A DNA stretch of 64,000 nucleotides from the NCBI RefSeq assembly GCF_018403685.1, contig NZ_BOVK01000039.1:1-64000 (forward strand), given 5' to 3'. Under the pieces are notes generated by a model. That model made no database searches. It was not told the DNA's origin and was given only the letters and a program-made list of their open reading frames with translations. Of this stretch, positions 57,290 to 64,000 are shown in pieces. The stretch's first letter is position 1; each line of letters opens with the position of its first letter. The position numbers and the translations under genes were made by a program. Source of the DNA: Xylanibacillus composti (GTDB taxonomy: Bacteria; Bacillota; Bacilli; Paenibacillales; K13).

Positions 57290-57924
57290 TTCAAATATTT
57301 TTATAAGGAGCCATTCCTGTATGCTGGGTCTTGGAATGTGTACTGGGGCCGGTACGCCAGTCCCAGCTTCAGATGGCAGCATAAAACCAGATTCGAACTT
57401 CATTCATTTGCCAACGAAAAAGTAGGTTTTATACAACGACAACGGAAGCACGGAGCAGCCGCAAGGAATTATTCCATAAGGGCAACGACCCAGTCAAGGA
57501 GCAAGAAGCGGCGTCCACCCCTTGAGAGGCAGGACGAAGCAATGTGAGGGCTAAGACCCAGTGTGACATGGGAGGGTAAGCCTTCAAGGGAATGGTGTGG
57601 ATATCCAAGGTGCGGACATACCATCGTTATCCATAGATTGGAAATTGAGTTCCAAGCTTTATTCCCGCAACCGGCTCGGCCAGAAAAACATGTCATACCA
57701 ACATAATATCGCCATCTCTCAAAAAAGTCGAAGTTGAAAACCTAAGAAATCGTGAGCAAATGAAAGAAAACATTAATTTATAGTGGGAGGACATTAAACT
57801 GTTAGAGGGGGTTCCCATAATAATTCAATGATAGCTAACCGGTTAGGTTTCGCTAATGCCTTAAGGGATGTTACATCCATGTTGTGGTGATTCAATAACT
57901 ATGAGGTCTTGAAGAGATAATAGG
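57290..57924. other. Long gene-free stretch
   Basis: I see no convincing gene. A part richer in G+C (about 57330-57680) contrasts with its AT-rich flanks and may be a transferred fragment. It could encode a 34-codon peptide from ATG 57320 after AAGGAG, but nothing supports this. No group II intron domain V, tRNA or terminator is evident. Confidence 0.4.
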
Positions 57925-58137
57925 CTAGTCATCTTTACCTTTTATTTTTAGAGAACCCACACCAATAATTGCTCCCAATATCACTAAAATTATACTGGCA
58001 ATAATTTCATATCCTTGCAATGCCTCGATGTAATTGACGAGAAACCAACTCGGTCCCCCGCCTGCCAATCGGTTAATGATACCTCCAACTCCTTGAATCA
58101 ATAGAAGCAGACTTGCACCGCTTGCAATCTCTTTCAT
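57925..58137 (-). CDS. Small membrane protein
   Basis: This 70-residue protein starts MKEIASGASLLLLIQGVG behind AAAGGAGATG. Two hydrophobic segments (GASLLLLIQGVGGII and IIASIILVILGAIIGVGSL) are separated by a short loop. I do not recognise the family. It lies 30 bases after the GAP-family gene on the same strand and is probably co-transcribed and under the same TetR-type control. Confidence 0.65.
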   Translation of the reverse strand: MKEIASGASLLLLIQGVGGIINRLAGGGPSWFLVNYIEALQGYEIIASIILVILGAIIGVGSLKIKGKDD

Positions 58138-58167
58138 AACGCTACATCTCCTTTTTAATAAAGAATA

Positions 58168-58878
58168 TCAAGTTAGAATTCCCCTGATTCCAATATTGAA
58201 CAAAATCGCTCCAATAACTGCTGCTCCGACTAATACAGAAGACAACGGAGCTTTTACTATTTTTGTTCGCAGTTGTTCAAGCTTATTCATTATCCAATTT
58301 TTATATAGTATAAACACGATCAAGAGTAAAATTGAAGGAAGCACCATAATCACGTTATAGCCAATTAAAATGATTATGGACAAACCCGTGTTAAACGCTA
58401 AACCATCCATTAATAATATCGAGTAAAAATACGGTAAAGCTGTGGTAAACTCAATCGCAAATACAATAATTCCGAGTATGATCATCGCTCTTATAGACAC
58501 TTGCGCAGGTAACCATTCCAAAAATCGGGATTCCATTTTTTTCTTAGGCTTATAAAAGCTGATCAGTACAAGGATGGCGCCAAGTATCGTATAAAACCAG
58601 CTTGAAATTTGACTGCGGGACATGCTTTCTATAAAACCAATTATCTGCCCAACTCCCAGGTAAACCAAGATACCCATCATAAAATAGCAAAATTGTGTGG
58701 ATATTAAAAAAAACATCAAACGCGATGCCAATTTTCCTCTTTGTATTAGAAGGATATAAGCTGTGATGGCCAATACCCCGGGGCTTAAAATGTCAATGAA
58801 AGCACAGAGCACAATAATGAGGAGTGCTGTTGTGAAATCTATGTTGGTAGGAATTAATGATTCAATGATTTCAAGCAC
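58168..58878 (-). CDS. GAP-family polytopic membrane protein
   Basis: The start is GTG 58878, 8 bases after AAGGAGG, giving 236 residues with about six membrane helices. The pattern (CAFIDILSPGVLAITAYILL, then SFYKPKKKMESRF) matches the GAP/Sap family, related to LysE-like exporters and implicated in lipid or small-molecule export in mycobacteria. It is divergent from a TetR regulator with paired operator-like palindromes between them, a layout typical of a ligand-induced exporter. Confidence 0.65.
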   Translation of the reverse strand: MLEIIESLIPTNIDFTTALLIIVLCAFIDILSPGVLAITAYILLIQRGKLASRLMFFLISTQFCYFMMGILVYLGVGQIIGFIESMSRSQISSWFYTILGAILVLISFYKPKKKMESRFLEWLPAQVSIRAMIILGIIVFAIEFTTALPYFYSILLMDGLAFNTGLSIIILIGYNVIMVLPSILLLIVFILYKNWIMNKLEQLRTKIVKAPLSSVLVGAAVIGAILFNIGIRGILT

Positions 58879-58898
58879 CTCAACATCCTCCTTATTTA

Positions 58899-58949
58899 TT
58901 TATTTCGCACACTGTGATAAAATGATAATAACACAGTGTGCGAAATAAA
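58899..58949. promoter_or_regulatory. Paired operator palindromes between GAP gene and TetR gene
   Basis: Two 18-base arms are exactly inverted around a 15-base AT-rich centre. Each arm contains its own short palindrome, CACACTGTG (58908-58916) and CACAGTGTG (58932-58940). The block spans the divergent promoters and ends 17 bases before the TetR start, so it is probably bound by the TetR protein. Confidence 0.75.
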
Positions 58950-58966
58950 AGCAAGAGGTGATTTAA

Positions 58967-59560
58967 GTGCCAAAAATCGTTGATCATGATCATAAAAGGA
59001 AGATCATTGCTGAAACGGCTTGGAAAATTATCGAAACGGAAGGCATTGAACGAGCATCTATTCGCAGAATCGCATCTGAGGCTGGAATGTCTACCGGAGC
59101 ACTAAGACATTATTTCTCAAACCAAGATGAATTACTCTTATTTATCATGGAATATTTTCTTGCTCGCGGTAGAGAACGATCGGAAAATATATCCTGGTCA
59201 ACAAACCCTCTTAATGCGGTACGCGAAACGTTGTTAGAATTAGTTCCGGTGAATCAGGATAAACAAACTGAAACGGGCGTTTGGTTAGTTTTCGCCATCC
59301 GCTCACTTACTAGTGCGGCTTTGAACGCAAAAAAAGATGAACTCACTGAAGGAGAATATATTTTAATGGAAGCACTGCTTGAAATATTAATAAAAGCAGG
59401 CTATATAAACAAAACTATAAATATTGAAATTGAAACGTTAAGACTTGCCGTCATCATTGAAGGCTTATCCATTCATGCTCTTTTAAGACCGGATATATTC
59501 ACAATTGAAAAAACGGAACAAATTATTACACACCACTTAAATGAACTTTGCAATAAATAA
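58967..59560 (+). CDS. TetR/AcrR-family transcriptional regulator
   Basis: The start is GTG after AGAGGTGA, giving 197 residues. The N-terminal HTH reads IIETEGIERASIRRIASEAGMSTGALRHYFSNQDEL, with a BetI-like C-terminal ligand domain. The gene is divergent from the GAP-family membrane protein and presumably represses both through the paired palindromes upstream. The inducer is unknown. Confidence 0.88.
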   Translation: MPKIVDHDHKRKIIAETAWKIIETEGIERASIRRIASEAGMSTGALRHYFSNQDELLLFIMEYFLARGRERSENISWSTNPLNAVRETLLELVPVNQDKQTETGVWLVFAIRSLTSAALNAKKDELTEGEYILMEALLEILIKAGYINKTINIEIETLRLAVIIEGLSIHALLRPDIFTIEKTEQIITHHLNELCNK

Positions 59561-59754
59561 TATTGCTCTCATTTATTAAAACATGAATTAAATATAAGAG
59601 GTGTGCCACTTTTTCAGTAAGCACACCATCTTGACCATTCTGAACTTTCTTTTTTACTTTAACATATTGTTGAATTCTTCTTCATCAATTAAATTCAAAT
59701 TCTCATAGCGCTCAACAAAAAACGGCATCTCTGCTGTTTCGTTAGTTGTATGTA

Positions 59755-59823
59755 TGGTGGAACCAAGTGGGATCGAACTCCTGACCTCTACACTGCCAGC
59801 GAAGCCTCTCCTACTATAATCGG
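59755..59823 (-). pseudogene. Decayed tRNA-Ala(GGC)-like remnant
   Basis: On the minus strand the 3' half reads GAGGTCAGGAGTTCGATCC then CTTGGTTCCACCA, very close to a tRNA-Ala T-arm and CCA end. The anticodon loop CTGGCAG (GGC) is kept, but the anticodon stem CTTCG/TGTAG and the T stem are mispaired, and the D arm is degraded. It is unlikely to be functional. Confidence 0.45.
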
Positions 59824-59825
59824 TT

Positions 59826-60773
59826 TCACTGTCCCAAAACAAATTTGTAATGACTTAACAGTTTCTCTATTCGTTCCTTGATCAGTTCACGTAAAGATTC
59901 AGGTTTCACAGATATAACTTGATTACCAAATTTCATGAAAAAATCGGCGATGAACGCTTCTTCTCCTGGATTATAAAACCCCCTGATAACGGTTCTATTA
60001 CCGCTGTCAATTTTCATAGAAGGGTAATGTTCTTTATAAAAAATATCTTGTGCATCTTCTTCAATTTCTACCTCAAAGTCAATACTGAACTCGGAACGAT
60101 AAAGTTCTAGCGAACGATTCAGTAGATCATCAATCGTAAAAGGAGATTTCGTACTTTCTTCCACCATATCAGTAACTCGATCACATCGGAATACTCTATA
60201 TTGATTCGTTGTAAGATCAATCCCCGACGCATACCATTGACCAAACTTGGCGGAAATTTTGAAAAATTGAACAAGGTAACATTTTTCCTCGTTGTTTATG
60301 GAATATTGAATCGTGCAATTGCTCTCGTTTAGAATGCTTTGCAAGATTTTATCCAAAAATCGACTTTCATGATGATGCTGGTTCATTTCAAATTGCAGCA
60401 CCCTCTTCATGATTTCAATTTGTTCGATTTGCTTTGGAGAAAGACAACTTTCAAACTTTTCATTGAGTTGATCGACGCTTAAATGAAATGGTGTAGATTC
60501 ATAAGATTTTAGTGTCAACATAGCAAAGTATAACGCATACAATTCATCCATCGTAAACATGATTGGGGATAGCAGGCGATTTTTTAGGATTCTGTAACGT
60601 CCATATCTACCATATTCCACAAAAATCGGCATTCCCAATTGCTCTAAAGATTTAATATCCCGTAGTGCTGTACTTTTTGAAATCTGATATTTCTCCATAA
60701 GATCATGCAAATGAAAGAAGTCTCTGCCATTAAGGTATCGGATCATGTCATTTAATCGTTCTGATTTATTCAT
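59826..60773 (-). CDS. WYL-domain transcriptional regulator (YafY type)
   Basis: This 315-residue protein has an N-terminal HTH_11 (RLNDMIRYLNGRDFFHLHDL, then YQISKSTALRDIKSLEQLGMPIF) and a C-terminal WYL region (KFGQWYASGIDLTTNQYRVFRCDRV) with a helical extension. WYL proteins are ligand- or nucleic-acid-sensing regulators. It is divergent from the VOC-family gene, which is its likely target. Confidence 0.87.
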   Translation of the reverse strand: MNKSERLNDMIRYLNGRDFFHLHDLMEKYQISKSTALRDIKSLEQLGMPIFVEYGRYGRYRILKNRLLSPIMFTMDELYALYFAMLTLKSYESTPFHLSVDQLNEKFESCLSPKQIEQIEIMKRVLQFEMNQHHHESRFLDKILQSILNESNCTIQYSINNEEKCYLVQFFKISAKFGQWYASGIDLTTNQYRVFRCDRVTDMVEESTKSPFTIDDLLNRSLELYRSEFSIDFEVEIEEDAQDIFYKEHYPSMKIDSGNRTVIRGFYNPGEEAFIADFFMKFGNQVISVKPESLRELIKERIEKLLSHYKFVLGQ

Positions 60774-60883
60774 TATTGATAAACCTCTTTTAAGGTGTCA
60801 TATTTTGATACCTTAAAATGTTACAATCAAATCAGTTATATATCAAGTTGTTAGTACAAATTAACGAAAAGGAGATCATGACT

Positions 60884-61330
60884 ATGAGTACAACACTGGA
60901 AGCAGCAATATTCTTATCCATGAACGGAAGAGCGAAAGAAGCTATCGAATTTTATAAGCGCCATTTTCATGCCCAAGAATTGCTACTAGTAACCTACGAA
61001 GACATGGAAAAACGTGACAGTTCATTTCAACTTACTGATGAAAATAAGCATTGGATTACTCACTCTGTTTTAACCATCGGTAAAACAAAGATAATGATCG
61101 CGGAAGACACAATGGACATCAGTGAAATGTATACGGTTGGAAATAATACGTCCATTTGTATTCAGAGTGCTGATTTAAAAGAAATTGAGAAGTTTTACAA
61201 GAGCTTGACCATGGATGAACGTGTAAGGATAATTGTCCCTTTATCCAGCAATATATTTAGCAAAGCATATGGGATCATTGAAGACCCTTTCGGTATTCAA
61301 ATTCAACTGATGTATGACAATCGATTGTAA
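60884..61330 (+). CDS. VOC superfamily protein (PhnB/glyoxalase-like)
   Basis: I choose ATG 60884 (MSTTLEAAIFLSMNGRAKEA, 148 residues), 9 bases after AAAGGAG; an ATG two codons upstream is closer to that site. The fold is PhnB-like: EAIEFYKRHF, then a GKTKIMIAED strand, and AYGIIEDPFGIQIQLMY at the end. VOC proteins include metal-dependent dioxygenases, isomerases and resistance proteins. No specific activity can be assigned. It faces the WYL regulator. Confidence 0.8.
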   Translation: MSTTLEAAIFLSMNGRAKEAIEFYKRHFHAQELLLVTYEDMEKRDSSFQLTDENKHWITHSVLTIGKTKIMIAEDTMDISEMYTVGNNTSICIQSADLKEIEKFYKSLTMDERVRIIVPLSSNIFSKAYGIIEDPFGIQIQLMYDNRL

Positions 61331-61334
61331 TAAA

Positions 61335-61392
61335 GTGGTTCGTAGAGCCGGGATCGAACCCTCAAGGTTCGCCCCTTCAAGCGATCCGCCAA
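61335..61392 (-). other. tRNA-like 3' half remnant
   Basis: The minus strand contains GAGGGTTCGATCCCGGC followed by TCTACGAACCAC, resembling a tRNA T-arm and CCA end. The stem pairs only in part and no 5' half is recognisable, so it is probably a decayed fragment. Confidence 0.3.
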
Positions 61393-61395
61393 ACA

Positions 61396-61422
61396 CAAAA
61401 AAGCACGCCATTACTTGGCGTG
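61396..61422 (-). terminator. Terminator of the truncated transposase gene
   Basis: On the minus strand CACGCCA-AGTAA-TGGCGTG is followed by CTTTTTT, immediately after the transposase stop. Confidence 0.75.
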
Positions 61423-61749
61423 TCAGATTGAAGACAAACTCCCGAACGACATGCATCGCATCGGGAGTTTGTCGTTGAATGAAATAAATGTGGAGCTAAA
61501 CCTCGGGTTATTATCGAAAGGTCGACCTGACTTCCATAGCCAGGTCGCCAGTTTTTTCAGATTCATGGCTACAAACGTAAGCATCGCCTGCATGGTAACC
61601 TTCTCCAAGCCTCTCAAGGTCGTCCATCGCATGCCATGCTTTTCTTTCATGTCTGCAAACACACGCTCAATCGTTTCTTTTCGCTGTGCATAAATTTCTC
61701 GACTGCCTTCCGTGTGGCGCAAATGATCCACTTCCTCCAAATAGTGCAC
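61423..61749 (-). pseudogene. C-terminal fragment of an IS1182-family transposase
   Basis: About 108 codons match the C-terminal end of Bacillus-type IS1182 transposases: SREIYAQRKETIERVFADMKEKHG, then MRWTTLRGLEKVTMQAMLTF and NLKKLATWLW. The glutamate in KETIERVFAD is the final catalytic residue. The N-terminal two thirds are missing, with an in-frame stop just upstream of the remaining part. The sequence differs from the intact copy at 39 kb, so it comes from another element. Confidence 0.85.
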
Positions 61750-61753
61750 CTAG

Positions 61754-61978
61754 ATGTGGCGGCGGCTGACCCGCTTGGTACAATCTCTGCTTTCCAATCA
61801 GAAAAAAATTGAGCAGGACATTATTCCGTTGATAGCGCCTTTTTTCGCTGAACTAGGCAACTTGTTTTCACAGCACTGTCCGGAACAAATCACGACCGTC
61901 GTCGATTTCTTGGGTAAATGCGCGGACACGTTTCAACGCGAATCGAAAAGATTCAGAGAGAACACAAATAAGGCTTGA
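61754..61978 (+). pseudogene. Possible MarR-type regulator C-terminal fragment
   Basis: The 74-codon frame (MWRRLTRLVQSLLSNQKKIEQ) is entirely helical and resembles the C-terminal dimerisation helices of MarR-like regulators. It has no HTH and no ribosome binding site and begins at the broken edge of the transposase fragment. The assignment is weak. Confidence 0.3.
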
Positions 61979-62413
61979 ATACGGTAGGAGTCTTCAGAAA
62001 TGGAGCAATCTGCGTGTTTAGGGATGAAAAGGTATCGCCATAAAACGAAATATACTTCATTCCACCTGCCCATCCTTCGCTGCTTCTTTATTTTTTCATC
62101 GAATGAATCATACTCTTTTTCATAAAACACACCGTCATTAATGACATTGATTTCTAACAATTGACCCTGAGTAGTCAGTTTTTTACAGCAAGAATGGCAA
62201 AAACCAAAGTTGAAGAAAAGTCAATCATCTATAGGAGCTCACGGACGCATACTAGAACCCTTTTCTCCAACGAAAAAAGTCACGTTTTTCACTAACGAGA
62301 AAATTGATCCACCCTCAATTAATAGAAAAGCAACTCCATACAATGAACTATTGGATCATTTTGTTGAATAGAATTTTATGTAAACCAATCAAAAATGGAA
62401 CAGTAGGCAAGCC
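61979..62413. other. Gene-free or debris region
   Basis: I see only short frames without ribosome binding sites. A 75-codon minus-strand frame at 61933-62160 has no recognisable motif and overlaps the helical fragment. Nothing else can be supported. Confidence 0.35.
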
Positions 62414-62500
62414 CTATTTTTTGTTCTTATTATTGATAATAAACAAAGCAAAGACAGCCGCAAAACAACTAAATACACTTATCCATAAAACAGGTTCCAT
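62414..62500 (-). CDS. Possible 28-residue membrane peptide
   Basis: The minus strand encodes MEPVLWISVFSCFAAVFALF followed by a short basic end (NNKNKK), a single transmembrane helix with a positively charged tail. An AAGAGTGG-type site lies 6-7 bases before the ATG. Such peptides are common in Bacillota, but coding is not proven. Confidence 0.35.
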   Translation of the reverse strand: MEPVLWISVFSCFAAVFALFIINNKNKK

Positions 62501-62624
62501 AATGATCCACTCTTGTTAATATATTTTATATCGCACTCCATGTAACTTGTTATTGCACAATCGCTCCTTTATAGAAAAGCGATAGAGTCCCAAATAAAGA
62601 CTTCTAGTACGAACTTATTAACAA

Positions 62625-63026
62625 TCAAGATGTTTTAATAACATATGAGGTGATTGCTTTAATTTTTGAATTTTTACCAAACCCTCGAAAGTTATATACA
62701 TCGCAAAAAGCAACTCTGTGCTTATCGTGTAGTATTAAAGTTCCATTTAGAGATCCTGTGTTGCCATGTGTGATAATGTTCTGTATACGAAATTGTTGAA
62801 CTTTACAATTTTTCATTTGATGTAACGCTTTCTCAAAATCATCTTTTCCCCGAATTAATTTATCACCAACAATTTCCCAAACCACATCATCTGTCATCCA
62901 ATCCATACAGAAGCTTATTTCATTTTTGACAAAAGCGATACTAAGATCTCTAAGCAACTCTTTTTTAGGTGAGTTTCCACAATTTTCGGCGCATTCTACC
63001 GTTAAGTTCTCAGAATGAGTATTCAT
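62625..63026 (-). CDS. NTF2-like / SnoaL-like protein
   Basis: This 133-residue protein begins behind AAAGGAGGTAACG. The NTF2 fold is suggested by FCMDWMTDDVVWEIVGDKLIRGKDDFEKAL and the closing strands VAFCDVYNFRGFGKNSKIKAITSYVI. Members include small isomerases, hydrolases and ligand carriers, so no activity is assigned. It lies upstream of nothing obviously related and is separated from the next gene by a hairpin. Confidence 0.75.
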   Translation of the reverse strand: MNTHSENLTVECAENCGNSPKKELLRDLSIAFVKNEISFCMDWMTDDVVWEIVGDKLIRGKDDFEKALHQMKNCKVQQFRIQNIITHGNTGSLNGTLILHDKHRVAFCDVYNFRGFGKNSKIKAITSYVIKTS

Positions 63027-63044
63027 CGTTACCTCCTTTTTTCA

Positions 63045-63073
63045 AATGACCCCGACAGATGACCGGGGTCATT
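63045..63073 (-). terminator. Hairpin, probable terminator of the AraC-type gene
   Basis: AATGACCCCG pairs with CGGGGTCATT across a 9-base loop, with only a weak T tail on the minus strand. It lies between the AraC-type gene and the NTF2-like gene. Confidence 0.5.
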
Positions 63074-63128
63074 GTCGCGCATCTATTGGAATATTCGTTG
63101 TGAAATCAATGATAATGGTCTATTTTGT

Positions 63129-63989
63129 CTATTTAACCGGAACCCAAATTTCGGTTTTGGCTACGGGGCTCGTTGGGTCAGGGCTTTTATATACTTCCAA
63201 AGACGGTGCGTCACCATGTTCATATGAATTAGACGGAAACCACTCTGAATATATTTTTTTCCATGTCTTCGGTACCACATCGGCTACGGGCCCCACGGCT
63301 TCAAATATCGCCCATTTTTCGGCAGATATTTGATAACTAGATAATCCATCAGGTATGTTTCCTTTGTATTCAGTGCCCACCCAATACTCAATCTCATTGT
63401 CCTCTTTGCTGTAATCTACTGATGCTCCAATCAAACCTGATATTTGGCCGTTATTCAAACCTAGTAATCGGTTAATGGTACCATTTTTTCCGACCTTGGT
63501 CCAAAAATGACCGATATCCAGAGACAGACCGAGATCTCCGTCACAATTAAACCGTTCTTTCACTCCCACAATTTGGAATCCTTTGCGTTCTACCAATTGA
63601 TAATTCATAGGTTCAGCTCCTTTTAGATTCACCTGGATGGTCAAGCGATTATAAGATTGCAGCTTCCCCAATCCTTTTCGTGCTTCACTCGGTGTCACAC
63701 CATGCTGTTTGCGAAAAGCCTTTGCGAAAGCTTCAGGAGTATCGTAGCCATATTTATAGGCAAGGTCGATAATCTTGCAATCGCTGCTGGCTAATTCCTG
63801 AGCAGCCAATGTCATTCTCCGCCTTCGCACATATTCTTTGACCGAAACATCAGTCAAGATTATAAAAAGCCGTTGAAAATGAAAGGCGGAGACATGTGCC
63901 TGCTTCGCAATGTCTTCTATTGTGATGGGTTCCAACAGATGCGCTTCCATATAGTCAATTGCCTTCTGCAGCGATTCTACCCATGCCAT
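63129..63989 (-). CDS. AraC-family regulator with GyrI-like effector-binding domain
   Basis: The 286-residue protein starts after GAGGGAG, 11 bases from the window edge, and is complete. Two AraC HTH motifs occupy the first 110 residues (TIEDIAKQAHVSAFHFQRLF and IIDLAYKYGYDTPEAFAKAF, then GVTPSEARK). The C-terminal part (MNYQLVERKGFQIVGVKERF, and WAIFEAVGPV) is the GyrI/SOUL-like ligand-binding domain, as in Rob or MtaN-type multidrug sensors. Its target gene may lie outside the window. Confidence 0.88.
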   Translation of the reverse strand: MAWVESLQKAIDYMEAHLLEPITIEDIAKQAHVSAFHFQRLFIILTDVSVKEYVRRRRMTLAAQELASSDCKIIDLAYKYGYDTPEAFAKAFRKQHGVTPSEARKGLGKLQSYNRLTIQVNLKGAEPMNYQLVERKGFQIVGVKERFNCDGDLGLSLDIGHFWTKVGKNGTINRLLGLNNGQISGLIGASVDYSKEDNEIEYWVGTEYKGNIPDGLSSYQISAEKWAIFEAVGPVADVVPKTWKKIYSEWFPSNSYEHGDAPSLEVYKSPDPTSPVAKTEIWVPVK

Positions 63990-64000
63990 ATGACTCCCTC

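Noticed and set aside
57400-57700. Possible group II intron fragment
   Set aside because: I found no domain V hairpin and no reverse-transcriptase coding sequence.
59654-59842. 62-codon minus-strand frame
   Set aside because: It runs through the tRNA-Ala-like remnant and has no homology signal.

Overview
The window looks like the chromosomal origin region of a Paenibacillus-like, spore-forming Bacillota, followed by a long accessory region. The basis is gene content and order: gyrA-gyrB-remB-recF-yaaA-dnaN-dnaA on the minus strand, and rpmH-rnpA-yidC-jag-mnmE-mnmG-rsmG-noc-soj-parB on the plus strand. Noc, the spore protein YyaC and RemB also fit. The species was not determined.

Region 1 (1-25.8 kb) is core genome. 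Replication genes run leftward from dnaA and end in an HD-GYP signalling gene. The origin is bipartite. One DnaA-box cluster lies between dnaA and rpmH. A second lies between dnaA and dnaN and ends in DnaA-trio-like repeats plus an AT-rich stretch. Rightward come rpmH and rnpA, the YidC insertase, tRNA-modification genes, and two ParB-family genes with two consensus parS sites. Then follow a cysteine-desulfurase-like enzyme, DUF4446, YyaC, DUF3343, an MscS channel, DUF951, tRNA-Ser(CGA), YjzC, rpsF and ssb.

Region 2 (25.8-44.3 kb) is a mobile defence island directly after ssb. rpsR, the usual third gene of the rpsF-ssb-rpsR operon, is absent from the window. The island starts with three overlapping tyrosine recombinases and a small HTH/coiled-coil partner (Tn554/recombinase-trio type). 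A TIR-domain protein, a complete type I restriction-modification operon (hsdM-hsdS-hsdR) and a decayed HTH gene follow. That gene is split by an IS66 element with an 8-bp target duplication. The IS66 is itself split, inside its left terminal repeat, by an IS1182-like element.

Region 3 (44.3-56.3 kb) is the most interesting part. A strong promoter overlaid by a perfect Zur-type palindrome precedes a seven-gene cluster: a Fec/Btu-type ABC importer (lipoprotein, permease, ATPase), a ChlI-like AAA+ protein, a ChlD-like AAA/VWA protein, a CobN/ChlH-type large chelatase and a SAM methyltransferase. A fragment of a zinc-type ABC permease lies just downstream. No corrin or bacteriochlorophyll pathway genes are present. 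I infer a zinc-starvation system that imports a metal-tetrapyrrole-like compound and inserts, removes or exchanges its metal.

Region 4 (56.3-64 kb) is a mosaic: a thioredoxin-reductase-like flavoprotein, a GAP-family membrane protein divergent from a TetR regulator with paired operator-like palindromes, a WYL regulator, a VOC protein, transposase and tRNA relics, an NTF2-like protein and an AraC/GyrI-type regulator.
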